From UBA2093 sp049454855 (GTDB lineage Bacteria; Actinomycetota; Acidimicrobiia; Acidimicrobiales; Ilumatobacteraceae): a DNA stretch of 25,690 nucleotides. The translations under genes and the position numbers were made by a program. This document shows, in pieces, positions 17,478 through 24,908 of this stretch. The stretch spans positions 1-25,690 of the forward strand of contig JBMUAQ010000017.1 in assembly GCA_049454855.1 (NCBI GenBank). Direction: 5' to 3'. A model generated the notes under the pieces. That model had not been told where the DNA came from and did no database searches. It was given only the letters and a program-made list of their open reading frames with translations. Numbering within the stretch: the first letter of the stretch is position 1; every line of letters starts with the position of its first letter.

Positions 17478-17483
17478 TGGGCC

Positions 17484-18497
17484 GTGCCCGACGAAGCCCC
17501 CGAGACACGAATGTCGTCCGCCCCGCGGTGGACGATCGTGGTGGGCACGGCCGTGGTGGTGATGCTCGGTGGTGCGCTCGGCCTTGTGAGGGCCGTGAAC
17601 GCTGGGATGGACGGTGTGGCACGCGTCGATGGGGTCAGCGCCGTGCTCTCGCCGCCCACGGACGGGGTGGAGAACTACCTGCTCGTCGGTTCCGACTCGC
17701 GCGAGGGGGCCGACCCCTCCGACCCCGACTACGCAAACGTGGGGTCGGCGGACAAGAACCCGGGACGGCGGTCGGACACGCTGATGGTGCTGCGCCGTGA
17801 CACCCGCAGCGGGGCGGTCGCGTTGATGTCGGTGCCTCGCGACCTCTACGTGCGCATCGGGTCGGGGGAGAAGCTCGACCGCATCAACGCCGCCTACCGG
17901 TCCGGTCCCGACACGGTCGTCATCACGGTGCAGCGGGCACTGAACATCCCCATCCACCACTACCTCGAGATCGACTTCCAGGGCTTCAAGAGCATCGTGG
18001 ACGCAGTCGGCGGTGTGGAGGTGTGCGTCGACCGCGCCTCCCGCGACAAGTCCACCGGGTTCTTCATCGGCCGGCGGGCCTGCAAGGTCGTGGGCGGCGC
18101 CCAGGCACTCGCGTACGCGCGGTCGCGGCACTTCGAGCAGAAGTACAAGGACGAGGGCTGGAAGATGGATGCCACCGCCGACATCGGTCGCACCGCCCGC
18201 CAGCGCAAGTTCGTCACCGCGCTGCTGAAGTCGGCTGCCCGGCACGTGGTGGAGAACCCGCTGCACGCGGCCACGGTGATGCGTGAGGCCTCCGCGGCGC
18301 TCAGCGTCGACCCCGGTCTCGAGCTCGTCGATCTCGCCCGCAAGCTGCGCCCCGTCGCCGACGGTGGCGCAGCGTCGCATGCCCTGCCCGTGGCGAACGA
18401 CATGGTGGGCGGGATGTCGGTGGTGCGGCTGACCGCCGACGCAAAGCCGCTGCTCGCATGGTTCGCGGGCACGGGCCCCGAGCCGCCCGCCTCCTGA
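17484..18497 (+). CDS. LytR-CpsA-Psr (LCP) family cell-wall glycopolymer ligase
   Basis: This 337-residue membrane-anchored protein of the family transfers lipid-linked glycopolymers onto peptidoglycan. A short cytoplasmic tail is followed by one membrane segment (about 17-38), then an extracytoplasmic LCP domain. Family motifs are LLVGSDSREG (67-75), RRSDTLMVL (95-103), MSVPRDLYV (115-123), INAAY (134-138), VDAVGGVEV (172-180) and ALAYARSRH (208-216). The conserved Arg and Asp residues that bind the pyrophosphate lipid and metal are present. A substrate such as the galactan suggested by the glf/glfT2-like pair at the left of the window is possible but unproven. The GTG at 17484 fits TACCGT; ATG 17511 (MSSAPRW) is an alternative nine codons later. 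Confidence 0.93.
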   Translation: MPDEAPETRMSSAPRWTIVVGTAVVVMLGGALGLVRAVNAGMDGVARVDGVSAVLSPPTDGVENYLLVGSDSREGADPSDPDYANVGSADKNPGRRSDTLMVLRRDTRSGAVALMSVPRDLYVRIGSGEKLDRINAAYRSGPDTVVITVQRALNIPIHHYLEIDFQGFKSIVDAVGGVEVCVDRASRDKSTGFFIGRRACKVVGGAQALAYARSRHFEQKYKDEGWKMDATADIGRTARQRKFVTALLKSAARHVVENPLHAATVMREASAALSVDPGLELVDLARKLRPVADGGAASHALPVANDMVGGMSVVRLTADAKPLLAWFAGTGPEPPAS

Positions 18498-18511
18498 CGC
18501 TTCTGGCCCGT

Positions 18512-18523
18512 CCTCCCGGGAGG
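18512..18523. terminator. Palindrome between convergent LCP and GGDEF-EAL genes
   Basis: CCTCCC followed directly by GGGAGG is a perfect 12-base palindrome centred in the 30-base convergent gap. Flanking AGCCGCC (18481-18487) and GGCGGCT (18522-18528) can also pair. A bidirectional terminator is plausible, but there is no T-run and a hairpin would have to open its central pairs. Confidence 0.4.
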
Positions 18524-18527
18524 CGGC

Positions 18528-20642
18528 TCAGCCCTGCACGGGTGCGTCGTCGGCGGAGCGACGTCTGCGCACCCGAGACGTGGTCTCCGCGTGCGAACCG
18601 GCCGGCGCGATGCGGTTGCCCTGCACCGTGTCGCAGCCGAGCAGGCGGAGCCGGTCGAGCTGGTCCTGGGTCGTCACCCACTCCGCGCACACGCTGAGGT
18701 CGAGAGAGTGCGCCAGCTGGATGATCGAGCGCACCATCGGGTCGTCGCCGGCGCCCGGGGCGCCCACGTCGCGCACGAGCGAGCCGTCGATCTTCAGGAT
18801 GCTCGCGGGGAACGTGCGCAACGCAGCGAGCGACGAGGACCCGGAACCGAAGTCGTCCACCGCGATGCGAATCCCGGCGCGCCGCAGCGCGTTCACCGTG
18901 CGCAGCACCGCCGGGTTCTGGTCGAGCAGCGTGGACTCACCGGTCTCGAGCACCACCCTCGCCGGCTCGACCCCGCGGGCCTCGAGCACCGCGAGGGTGC
19001 GCTCCACAAATGACGTGTCGGCCAGCTGGCGGCGGGAGACGTTCACGTGCAGGGCCACGTCGCTGCCGATGTCGCCCGCATCAGTCCATCCGCGGAGGTG
19101 CGAGCACGCGGTGTCGAGCACCCAGTCCCCGATCGGGCCGATGAGACCCGACTCGTCGGCGAGGTCGAGGAACTCGCCTGGCTGCAGCTGCCCCCGGTCG
19201 GGGTGGTTCCAGCGGAGGAACACCTCGAATGCGGCAATCCGGCCGGAGTGTGCCGTCTCGATGGGCTGGTACACGGTCTCGAAGCGTCCCGCGGCGAGGG
19301 CCTGCTCGAGGTCGGCGGCGAGTGCGGCACGTTCGCGCGCCGCCGCGCGCATGCGGTCGCTGTAGAGCTCGCTGCGCCCGCGTCCGCGCTGCTTCGCGAG
19401 GTACATTGCGGTGTCGGCGGCGTGCAGCAGCGTCACGGCCGCATCCGCGGGTGACTGGTCGCGCAGGAGGTCATCCGTGGCCATCGCGACGCCGACACTC
19501 GCCCCTGACTCGATCTCGATGCCGTGCAGCATGAGCGGCCCCGTGATCGACATCCGGATGCGCTCGGAGATGTCGAGCGCGACATGGTCGTCCAGCACCC
19601 CCTCGCACAGCACCACGAACTCGTCACCCGAGATGCGTGCCACCGTGTCGCTCGGCCTCGTCGCGGCGGCGAGCCGCCGTGCCACGGTGAGGATCAGCTG
19701 GTCGCCCACGGCATGACCGATCGTGTCGTTCACGTGCTTGAGCTTGTCGATGTCGATGAACAGCACCGCCACGTTCGTGCGCGTGGTGACGGAGCGCTCG
19801 AGTGCCTCGGTGGTGCGGCGCAGGAAGAGGACGCGGTTCGGGAGCCCTGTGAGCGCGTCGTGGGTGGCGAGGCGGTCGAGCTCGGCGCGTTCCTGTCGTT
19901 CCTGCGTGATGTCACGCGCGATGGTCGACCAGTGGTTCACGGTGCCGTCTGCATCGCGCACCACCTGCACAGTGACCGACAGCGTGCGCGCCAGCCCGTC
20001 GGGGGAGCGGAACGTGATCTCGCCGAGCCAACGCGGTGGGCGCCCCGCGCCCGTGTCGGTGCGGGCGGTCTCCAGCATGTGCCGGGGCATCTGGTCGCGC
20101 ACGGCCTGCATGTACGCGCGGGAGGCGGTGTCGGCGGCCGCGCCGAGCGTGGGGTCGATGCCGATCAACGTTCGCGCCGGGTCGTTCGCGAACGTGGGCG
20201 TGCCGGCGCGGTCGAACACCACCACCGCATCACCCGACACGTCGAGCAGGCCGACGAGCTGCTCCGACAATGACGACTGCTGCACCGCGGGCGTGACGTC
20301 GACGGCCGTGCCCACGTGACCGGTGACGCGGCCGCCCTCGAGCGTGGGTGTCGCGGCGATGCGCACCCAGGCCGTGTCACCTGACGGCCCGACGAGCGGG
20401 ACGTCGACGGAGAACGGTGTGCCGTCACGCAGGTGCTCGAGCCAGCGTCGTTCGCACTCGGTGCGCTGCACCGGTGACGCGTGAGCCCACGGAGCGGAGC
20501 CGCGCACCACCGGTGAGTTCCCGAGGGCGATGCGGCGGAACGCATCGTTGGCCACCAGGAGACGGCCGTTCTCGTCGGCCTCGAAGACCCCGATGGGGAG
20601 GGCGGCGGTGACGGCGTCGATGCCCCATTTTCCCAGTTCCAA
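18528..20642 (-). CDS. PAS-PAS-GGDEF-EAL cyclic-di-GMP protein
   Basis: This 704-residue signalling protein has no membrane segment. Two PAS-like sensor domains (about 8-118 and 130-248) precede GGDEF (about 255-425) and EAL (about 435-685). The diguanylate cyclase signature is SGDEF (338-342), an accepted variant, with a complete RxxD inhibitory site, RPSD (329-332). The EAL signature is EVF (473-475). Nevertheless the expected metal and catalytic residues appear present: Glu473, Asn534, Glu566/Glu569, Asp596-Asp597, Lys617, Glu654 and Gln674. Neighbouring positions have drifted (AEWVTT for AEGVET, FGSGSSS for FGTGYSS, QGN for QGY). Cyclase activity is likely; phosphodiesterase activity is uncertain. 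The start is a TTG at 20642. No TANNNT element or Shine-Dalgarno sequence supports it, and no better start is in frame before the first PAS domain. Confidence 0.92.
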   Translation of the reverse strand: MELGKWGIDAVTAALPIGVFEADENGRLLVANDAFRRIALGNSPVVRGSAPWAHASPVQRTECERRWLEHLRDGTPFSVDVPLVGPSGDTAWVRIAATPTLEGGRVTGHVGTAVDVTPAVQQSSLSEQLVGLLDVSGDAVVVFDRAGTPTFANDPARTLIGIDPTLGAAADTASRAYMQAVRDQMPRHMLETARTDTGAGRPPRWLGEITFRSPDGLARTLSVTVQVVRDADGTVNHWSTIARDITQERQERAELDRLATHDALTGLPNRVLFLRRTTEALERSVTTRTNVAVLFIDIDKLKHVNDTIGHAVGDQLILTVARRLAAATRPSDTVARISGDEFVVLCEGVLDDHVALDISERIRMSITGPLMLHGIEIESGASVGVAMATDDLLRDQSPADAAVTLLHAADTAMYLAKQRGRGRSELYSDRMRAAARERAALAADLEQALAAGRFETVYQPIETAHSGRIAAFEVFLRWNHPDRGQLQPGEFLDLADESGLIGPIGDWVLDTACSHLRGWTDAGDIGSDVALHVNVSRRQLADTSFVERTLAVLEARGVEPARVVLETGESTLLDQNPAVLRTVNALRRAGIRIAVDDFGSGSSSLAALRTFPASILKIDGSLVRDVGAPGAGDDPMVRSIIQLAHSLDLSVCAEWVTTQDQLDRLRLLGCDTVQGNRIAPAGSHAETTSRVRRRRSADDAPVQG

Positions 20643-20691
20643 TACGTTCAGTGGTGGACTGAACCCTCAGAGTGACGGATGAACACGCTGC

Positions 20692-20714
20692 GTGCGGGTC
20701 GGCGGCCCGCGCAC
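20692..20714 (-). terminator. GC-rich hairpin after the PEBP lipoprotein gene
   Basis: In the 80-base gap between the lipoprotein stop and the GGDEF-EAL start, GTGCGGG (20692-20698) pairs with CCCGCGCAC (20706-20714), with one bulged base and a seven-base loop. It lies nine bases beyond the lipoprotein stop in the direction of transcription, so it may end that transcript. No T-run follows. Nothing else is recognisable in the gap. Confidence 0.45.
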
Positions 20715-20722
20715 CGGGGGGG

Positions 20723-21307
20723 TCAGCGCGAGTAGGTGAACTGCGAGGTCGCCACCTCGAGTGCCGCGGCCTCGATGGCGGCCCGCAGCGAGGCGGACGC
20801 GTCGCCGGTCTGGGCCTCGATCACCTGGCTCAGTGCGTACACAGACAACGAGTACCGGTGCGAGGTGCCCTCGGGTGGGCACGGCCCGGTGTAGTCGGGC
20901 TTGGCGTCGCTGTTCATGCCCACCGCCGCCAGTTCCGGCACGGCGCCCTCGGCCACGCCCGTGGCACTCGCGTCGATGTTCGCCACCGTCCAGTGGGCGA
21001 ACTCGGGGGAATCAAGATCGGTGAGGATCACGGCCCACGCGGAGACCTCCTCGGGCCCACCCGACCACGACACGGCGGGGGACACGTTGTTGCCGTCGCA
21101 GGTGAACCGGGCATCGACCGGGCCGCCCTCGGTCCAGGGAACGGTGAGCAGGATCGGCGAGCCCACACCCGGTGCCTCGGTGGTGGTGACTATCGCGACC
21201 GATTCCGTCTGGCCGGCAGCGGGTGGCCTCATGTCGCGGCCGTCGTCCGTGGAGCACGCAACGAGAACGAGCGCAAGGACCGACACGAGGGGAGCGGAGC
21301 GACGCAT
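20723..21307 (-). CDS. PEBP (YbhB/YbcL) family lipoprotein
   Basis: This 194-residue exported lipoprotein has a phosphatidylethanolamine-binding-protein fold. The signal peptide ends in a lipobox LVAC with the lipidated Cys at 18, followed by a short Thr/Pro-rich tether. PEBP signatures are VILTDLDSPEFAHWTVANI, and GPCPPEGTSHRYSLSVYAL with the ligand-pocket His. The function of bacterial members is largely unknown; ligand binding at the membrane surface is the general expectation. I place the start at ATG 21307 rather than GTG 21316. It gives a cleaner signal peptide, and TATCGT ends seven bases before it, whereas the GTG would overlap that hexamer. It is divergent from mca. Confidence 0.88.
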   Translation of the reverse strand: MRRSAPLVSVLALVLVACSTDDGRDMRPPAAGQTESVAIVTTTEAPGVGSPILLTVPWTEGGPVDARFTCDGNNVSPAVSWSGGPEEVSAWAVILTDLDSPEFAHWTVANIDASATGVAEGAVPELAAVGMNSDAKPDYTGPCPPEGTSHRYSLSVYALSQVIEAQTGDASASLRAAIEAAALEVATSQFTYSR

Positions 21308-21314
21308 CCCTGTC

Positions 21315-21320
21315 ACGATA
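21315..21320 (-). promoter_or_regulatory. -10 element TATCGT for the PEBP lipoprotein
   Basis: The minus-strand TATCGT is seven bases before ATG 21307, predicting a transcript that begins at or one base before the start codon. It overlaps the alternative GTG, arguing against that start. Confidence 0.55.
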
Positions 21321-21352
21321 CGTCCGTGCGGGCCGGGGGTGCGGCCGCTCGT

Positions 21353-21358
21353 TAGCCT
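21353..21358 (+). promoter_or_regulatory. -10 element TAGCCT for mca
   Basis: TAGCCT is seven bases before the GTG at 21366. This is the third copy of the same hexamer at nearly the same distance from a start. It shares a 58-base divergent gap (21308-21365) with the lipoprotein promoter. Confidence 0.6.
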
Positions 21359-21365
21359 TCAGACT

Positions 21366-22283
21366 GTGCAGACACCCCCGCTCTCGGCATCAGGTGACCG
21401 GCTCTGCCTCCTCGCGGTGCATGCCCATCCCGACGACGAGGCCTCGAAGGGCGCCGCGACGGTGGCCCGCTATGCGGCCGAGGGCGTGCACACCGTGCTG
21501 GTGTGCTGCACCGGCGGCGAGGAGGGCGACCTGCAGAACCCGTCGTTGCGCGAGCCCGGCCGTCCGTTCCACGGTCTGACGCCCGGACAGGAGAGGGCAC
21601 TGCTCGCGGAGGTGCGCCCGCGCGAGCTGGAGGAGTCGGTGGGGATCATCGGTTTCGCCTCGCTGCACATGCTGGGTTACCGCGACTCCGGCATGGCGGA
21701 GTCGGAGGCGAACTCGCACCCCGACTGCTTCCACATGGCCGACATCGACGAGGCCACCGAGCGTCTCGTGCGCATCATCCGTGCCGAGCGCCCGCAGGTG
21801 ATCCTCACCTACAACGACGACCAGCGCGGGTACCCGCACCCCGACCACCTGCGCGTGCACGACGTGAGCATCCTCGCGTTCGACCGCGCCGGTGACCCCG
21901 CGTGGTACCCCGGCGCGGGGGAGCCGTGGCAGCCGTCGAAGATGTACTACACGATGTGGTCGAAGGAGCGTGTGCTTGCGGTGCACGAGGCGCTCCTGGC
22001 GAAGAACGGTGAGTCACCGTTCGAGGAGGCCTGGTTGAACCGCCCCTCACAGGACCACCGCATCACGACCCGTCTGCACCTTCCTGCCTTTCTGCCGGCG
22101 CGCAGCGGGTCGCTGCGGGCGCACGCCACGCAGGTGGACCCTTCTTCGGCATGGTGGTTCGGTCTCGACGACGACGAACTCGCGCGTGTGTACCCGTGGG
22201 AGGACTGGATCCTCGCGCGCAGCGTGCAGGACCTGCCGAGGCTCGAGGGCCACGAGGACGACCTCTTCCACGGGCTGCGCTGA
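21366..22283 (+). CDS. mca: Mycothiol S-conjugate amidase (PIG-L family)
   Basis: This 305-residue zinc amidase cleaves mycothiol conjugates of electrophiles and antibiotics, releasing mercapturic acids for export. The PIG-L metal site is HAHPDDE (19-25), with the family SKGAAT next to it. The distal metal and catalytic histidines are in GYPHPDH (155-161; His158, His161). CTGGEEGDLQNP and the middle segment GYRDSGMAESE resemble Mca more than the related deacetylase MshB, and the length also fits Mca. Its presence implies that the organism makes mycothiol, an actinobacterial thiol. The open frame extends upstream to 20901 across the lipoprotein gene; the GTG at 21366 fits both the homology start and the TAGCCT element. 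Confidence 0.88.
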   Translation: MQTPPLSASGDRLCLLAVHAHPDDEASKGAATVARYAAEGVHTVLVCCTGGEEGDLQNPSLREPGRPFHGLTPGQERALLAEVRPRELEESVGIIGFASLHMLGYRDSGMAESEANSHPDCFHMADIDEATERLVRIIRAERPQVILTYNDDQRGYPHPDHLRVHDVSILAFDRAGDPAWYPGAGEPWQPSKMYYTMWSKERVLAVHEALLAKNGESPFEEAWLNRPSQDHRITTRLHLPAFLPARSGSLRAHATQVDPSSAWWFGLDDDELARVYPWEDWILARSVQDLPRLEGHEDDLFHGLR

Positions 22284-22298
22284 GCCGGGGAGAGTGTC

Positions 22299-23141
22299 TC
22301 AGCGGGCGCGCATGGCGTCGCGCAGGTTGCGGTAGCCGATCAGCACGGCGCCGCTGTCGCGCACGGCAGCTGCGAACTCCACGTCGGTGGTGACGAGCGC
22401 GAGGTCGTCCACCCAGCCGCCCGCGGGCCCGCCGAGCGCGCGCACCTCCGGGGTGTCGACCGCCGGCTGCACGTGGATCTCGGTGACACCGGGGCGCAGC
22501 CCGCGGAACGCCGCGATGGCGCGGTCGCGGCTGCCGGGGTTCCAGTCGTGGTCGAAGTGGTCGGGGAAGAGGACACCTTCCTCCGCGGCGAGCCGACGGA
22601 ACGGGAAGCCCGCGCGGGACTCGTCGACGGTGGACGGCAGCCGGATGGGCAGCGCGAACTCGACGGCGAGCTCCAGGTAGACGTCGAAGAACTCGGGACG
22701 CAGGGTGATGGAGCTGAGGTGCGGAGCGAGGTGGGTGACGTCGATGCCCCACGCAACCGCACGCTCGATCTGGGCGCGGCACTCGCGCAGCACCTCCGCC
22801 GGGTCGGCGTGCTCCCACAGGTCGTCGATGGAGCGCGGGAACCCGCCCTCGCCCGAGAGGAGCGACGGAGCGTGGGTGAGCGGGCCCCACCTGTACGCGG
22901 GGTGCTCCGCATTCAGGGTGAGATGCACGCCGACGTCGTCGCCGGGCCGGTACATGTCGGCGGCGAAACGCGACCACGGCGCGGGCATCATGATGGACGC
23001 ACAGGTTGCGAGTCCGTCGCGCATCGCGGAGTACACACCGAGAGTGGCACCGTGGCAGGAGCCGAGGTCGTCGCAGCTGAGGATCACGAGCCGCGCGGAG
23101 TCCGGGTGGCCCAGCAGCGAGTTCAGCGAGTCACCCGGCAT
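22299..23141 (-). CDS. YdjC/ChbG-type polysaccharide deacetylase family protein
   Basis: This 280-residue protein belongs to the YdjC/ChbG family of metal-dependent carbohydrate N-deacetylases. The N-terminal LVILSCDDLGSCHGAT carries the Asp24-Asp25 pair, and VGVHLTLN carries metal ligand His73. The third ligand region reads THLAPHLSS (His137, His141), where most family members have HxDxHxH, so the usual Asp is Ala139. A late segment, EIHVQPAV, corresponds to the C-terminal His region. The substrate is unknown; a deacetylated di- or oligosaccharide is the family norm. The open frame reaches 23228, but ATG 23141 gives the normal N-terminus and has TAGCGT seven bases upstream. The gene follows the SNase gene by ten bases. 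Confidence 0.85.
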   Translation of the reverse strand: MPGDSLNSLLGHPDSARLVILSCDDLGSCHGATLGVYSAMRDGLATCASIMMPAPWSRFAADMYRPGDDVGVHLTLNAEHPAYRWGPLTHAPSLLSGEGGFPRSIDDLWEHADPAEVLRECRAQIERAVAWGIDVTHLAPHLSSITLRPEFFDVYLELAVEFALPIRLPSTVDESRAGFPFRRLAAEEGVLFPDHFDHDWNPGSRDRAIAAFRGLRPGVTEIHVQPAVDTPEVRALGGPAGGWVDDLALVTTDVEFAAAVRDSGAVLIGYRNLRDAMRAR

Positions 23142-23148
23142 GCGCGGA

Positions 23149-23154
23149 ACGCTA
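23149..23154 (-). promoter_or_regulatory. -10 element TAGCGT for the YdjC-type gene
   Basis: The minus-strand TAGCGT is seven bases before ATG 23141. Its first three bases are the TAG stop codon of the upstream SNase gene, so a leaderless promoter is embedded at the end of that gene. Confidence 0.55.
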
Positions 23155-23667
23155 TCGGGGGCACACACCCCACAGGCCGAGCCCCGCGGCCTCGGCGGCG
23201 GCGGCCAGAGCGGCGAACTCCTCGGCATGCGCGGTGTTCGGCGGGTACGACTTCGGCACCGCCCATCCGCCGGCGACGAGGTCGCGGTTCACGAACAGGC
23301 CGTCGTCTGACCGGTACACGTAGAGCAGCAGACGCCTGAACACGTCCCTCGGCTCGGCGTCGCGCTGCACGGTGACACGGGTTCCCACGGGCAGCAGAGT
23401 GGCCGTGCGTCGCGACGCCTCCGGCCCGAAACACTCCACCGGTTTGGTGGGGTGCTTCGTCTCGGGGGTGGCGACGCCGATGAGGCGGACGGACTCCTCG
23501 CGGCCGGCGATGCGCAGCACGACCGTGTCGCCGTCGACCACGCGCACCACAGTGGCCCGTGCACCCTCGGCGGACACCGTGACAGTGCCGCCCGAGCACG
23601 AGGAGATGACGAGCAGGCACGCGAGTGCCCGGATGCTGCGGAACGAACGGGCGGGCATGCCCGCCAT
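23152..23667 (-). CDS. Staphylococcal-nuclease-like lipoprotein
   Basis: This 171-residue protein has an export signal ending in ISSC (Cys24, probable lipidation site) and a thermonuclease (SNase) domain from about 35. Matched against staphylococcal nuclease, VVDGDTV gives Asp47 (Asp21), VRLIG gives Arg61 (Arg35), PETKH gives Glu69 (Glu43) and DVFRR gives Arg112 (Arg87), so the catalytic Arg/Glu/Arg set is kept. The calcium ligand Asp40 is replaced: the segment reads GVATPE, with Ala66. VECFGPEAS and the C-terminal SYPPNTAHAEEF also follow the family. It may be a surface nuclease with altered metal dependence. It starts seven bases after the thiolase stop, probably in one transcript with it. 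ATG 23658 is a possible shorter start. Confidence 0.88.
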   Translation of the reverse strand: MAGMPARSFRSIRALACLLVISSCSGGTVTVSAEGARATVVRVVDGDTVVLRIAGREESVRLIGVATPETKHPTKPVECFGPEASRRTATLLPVGTRVTVQRDAEPRDVFRRLLLYVYRSDDGLFVNRDLVAGGWAVPKSYPPNTAHAEEFAALAAAAEAAGLGLWGVCPR

Positions 23668-23674
23668 GTGTGAC

Positions 23675-24865
23675 CTAGATGCGCTCGATGAGCGTGCCGG
23701 TGCCGAGACCGCCGCCGCAGCACATCGACACGAGGCCGTAGCGGCCGCCGCTGCGCTCGAGCTCGTAGAGGGCCTTCGTCATGAGGAAGCCGCCGGTGCC
23801 GCCGAGCGGGTGGCCGAGAGCGATGGCACCGCCGTTCGGGTTGGTCTTCTCGAGGTCGGCCCCGGTCTCCTTCGCCCACGCGAGAACGACGGATGCGAAC
23901 GCCTCGTTCACCTCGAACACGTCGATGTCGCCGATCTTCATGTTGTTGCGGGCGAGCAGGCGCTGGGTGGCGTCGATCGGGCCGGTGAGCATGAACACGG
24001 GGTCGACGCCCACGTTGCAGGAGTCGACGACGCGTGCACGGGGGGTGAGACCGAGCTTCTTCGCCTTCTCCTCGGTCATCATCAGCACGGCCGACGCACC
24101 GTCGGAGATCTGCGAGCTGTTGCCGGCGGTGTGCACACCGTCTGGGCGGGCGACGGGCTTGAGCGTGGACAGTTTCTCGAGCGTCGTCTCGCGGATGCCC
24201 TCGTCGCGCGACACCGTGTGGGTGGTCTCGAGCAGGTTGCCCTCCTCGTCGGCGTCCGGAGCGGTGACCTCGAGGTACTGGCCGGCGAAGCGGTCCTCGG
24301 CCCACGCACGCGCGGCGCGCTGCTGGGAGGCGAACCCGAAGCGGTCGGTGTCCTCGCGTGTGATCTTCCAGTGGTCGGCGATGCGCTCGGCGCCCTCGAA
24401 CTGGGAGGTCATCTCGTAGCGACCGAAGTAGGTGCGCGGGATCGGCACGCCGAGACCGAGCTCCTTGCGGCTGTTCGAGCCGATAGGCACGCGGCTCATC
24501 ACCTCGACACCGCACGCGAGCGCGACGTCGACGACGCCGGCGCCGATGAGTGACGCGGCGAGGCCGGTGGCCTGCTGCGAGGAACCGCACTGCGTGTCGA
24601 CAGTGGTGGCCGCAGTCGACATCGGGAGACCCGCGGCGAGCCACGACGTGCGCGTGATGTTGAACGACTGCTCGCCGACCTGGCTGACACATCCGCCGAC
24701 GACCTGCTCTATCTCTGCGGGGTCGATGCCGGTGCGGTCGACGATTCCCTTCTGGACGAGGCCGAGGACCTCGGCGGGGTGGAGGGTCGAGAGACCGCCG
24801 TTGCGACGGCCGACGACCGTGCGGAGGGCATCAACGATGACGACATTGGATGATCTGGTTGCCAT
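23675..24865 (-). CDS. Acetyl-CoA C-acyltransferase (thiolase)
   Basis: This 396-residue thiolase cleaves 3-ketoacyl-CoA with CoA or performs the reverse condensation. The acyl-accepting Cys93 is in DTQCGSSQQA. FEVNEAFAS (317-325), GGAIALGHPLGGTG with His352, and MCCGGGLGTG (381-390) with the second Cys complete the active site. The sequence resembles the FadA5/FadA6-type thiolases of actinobacteria more than assimilatory acetoacetyl-CoA thiolases, so degradation of fatty acids or steroid side chains is a reasonable guess. ATG 24865 is six bases after TAGGAT. It leads a leftward set with the SNase-like lipoprotein and the YdjC-type gene, neither of which has an obvious metabolic link to it. 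Confidence 0.94.
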   Translation of the reverse strand: MATRSSNVVIVDALRTVVGRRNGGLSTLHPAEVLGLVQKGIVDRTGIDPAEIEQVVGGCVSQVGEQSFNITRTSWLAAGLPMSTAATTVDTQCGSSQQATGLAASLIGAGVVDVALACGVEVMSRVPIGSNSRKELGLGVPIPRTYFGRYEMTSQFEGAERIADHWKITREDTDRFGFASQQRAARAWAEDRFAGQYLEVTAPDADEEGNLLETTHTVSRDEGIRETTLEKLSTLKPVARPDGVHTAGNSSQISDGASAVLMMTEEKAKKLGLTPRARVVDSCNVGVDPVFMLTGPIDATQRLLARNNMKIGDIDVFEVNEAFASVVLAWAKETGADLEKTNPNGGAIALGHPLGGTGGFLMTKALYELERSGGRYGLVSMCCGGGLGTGTLIERI

Positions 24866-24871
24866 GCGGTC

Positions 24872-24877
24872 ATCCTA
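24872..24877 (-). promoter_or_regulatory. -10 element TAGGAT for the thiolase gene
   Basis: The minus-strand TAGGAT is six bases before ATG 24865. It lies between GCGGTC (24866-24871) and GACCGC (24885-24890), a six-base inverted repeat that could be an operator but is short enough to be chance. Confidence 0.6.
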
Positions 24878-24894
24878 TGCACCCGACCGCGAAC

Positions 24895-24900
24895 TACCGT
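24895..24900 (+). promoter_or_regulatory. -10 element TACCGT for nudC
   Basis: TACCGT is eight bases before ATG 24909, allowing a leader of zero to two bases. It shares the 43-base divergent gap with the thiolase promoter. Confidence 0.5.
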
Positions 24901-24908
24901 CAGTCGGG

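Noticed and set aside
17166..17483. Upstream extension of the LCP gene into birA, and similar extensions of mca (from 20901), the M15-type gene (from 11639) and the YdjC-type gene (to 23228)
   Set aside because: In each case the extension overlaps a confident gene in another frame, and the chosen start fits the signal peptide or membrane segment, the family N-terminus, or a nearby TANNNT element.
21341..21348. GCGGCCGC palindrome in the lipoprotein/mca gap as an operator
   Set aside because: An eight-base all-GC palindrome is expected often by chance at this base composition, and it has no special position relative to either -10.
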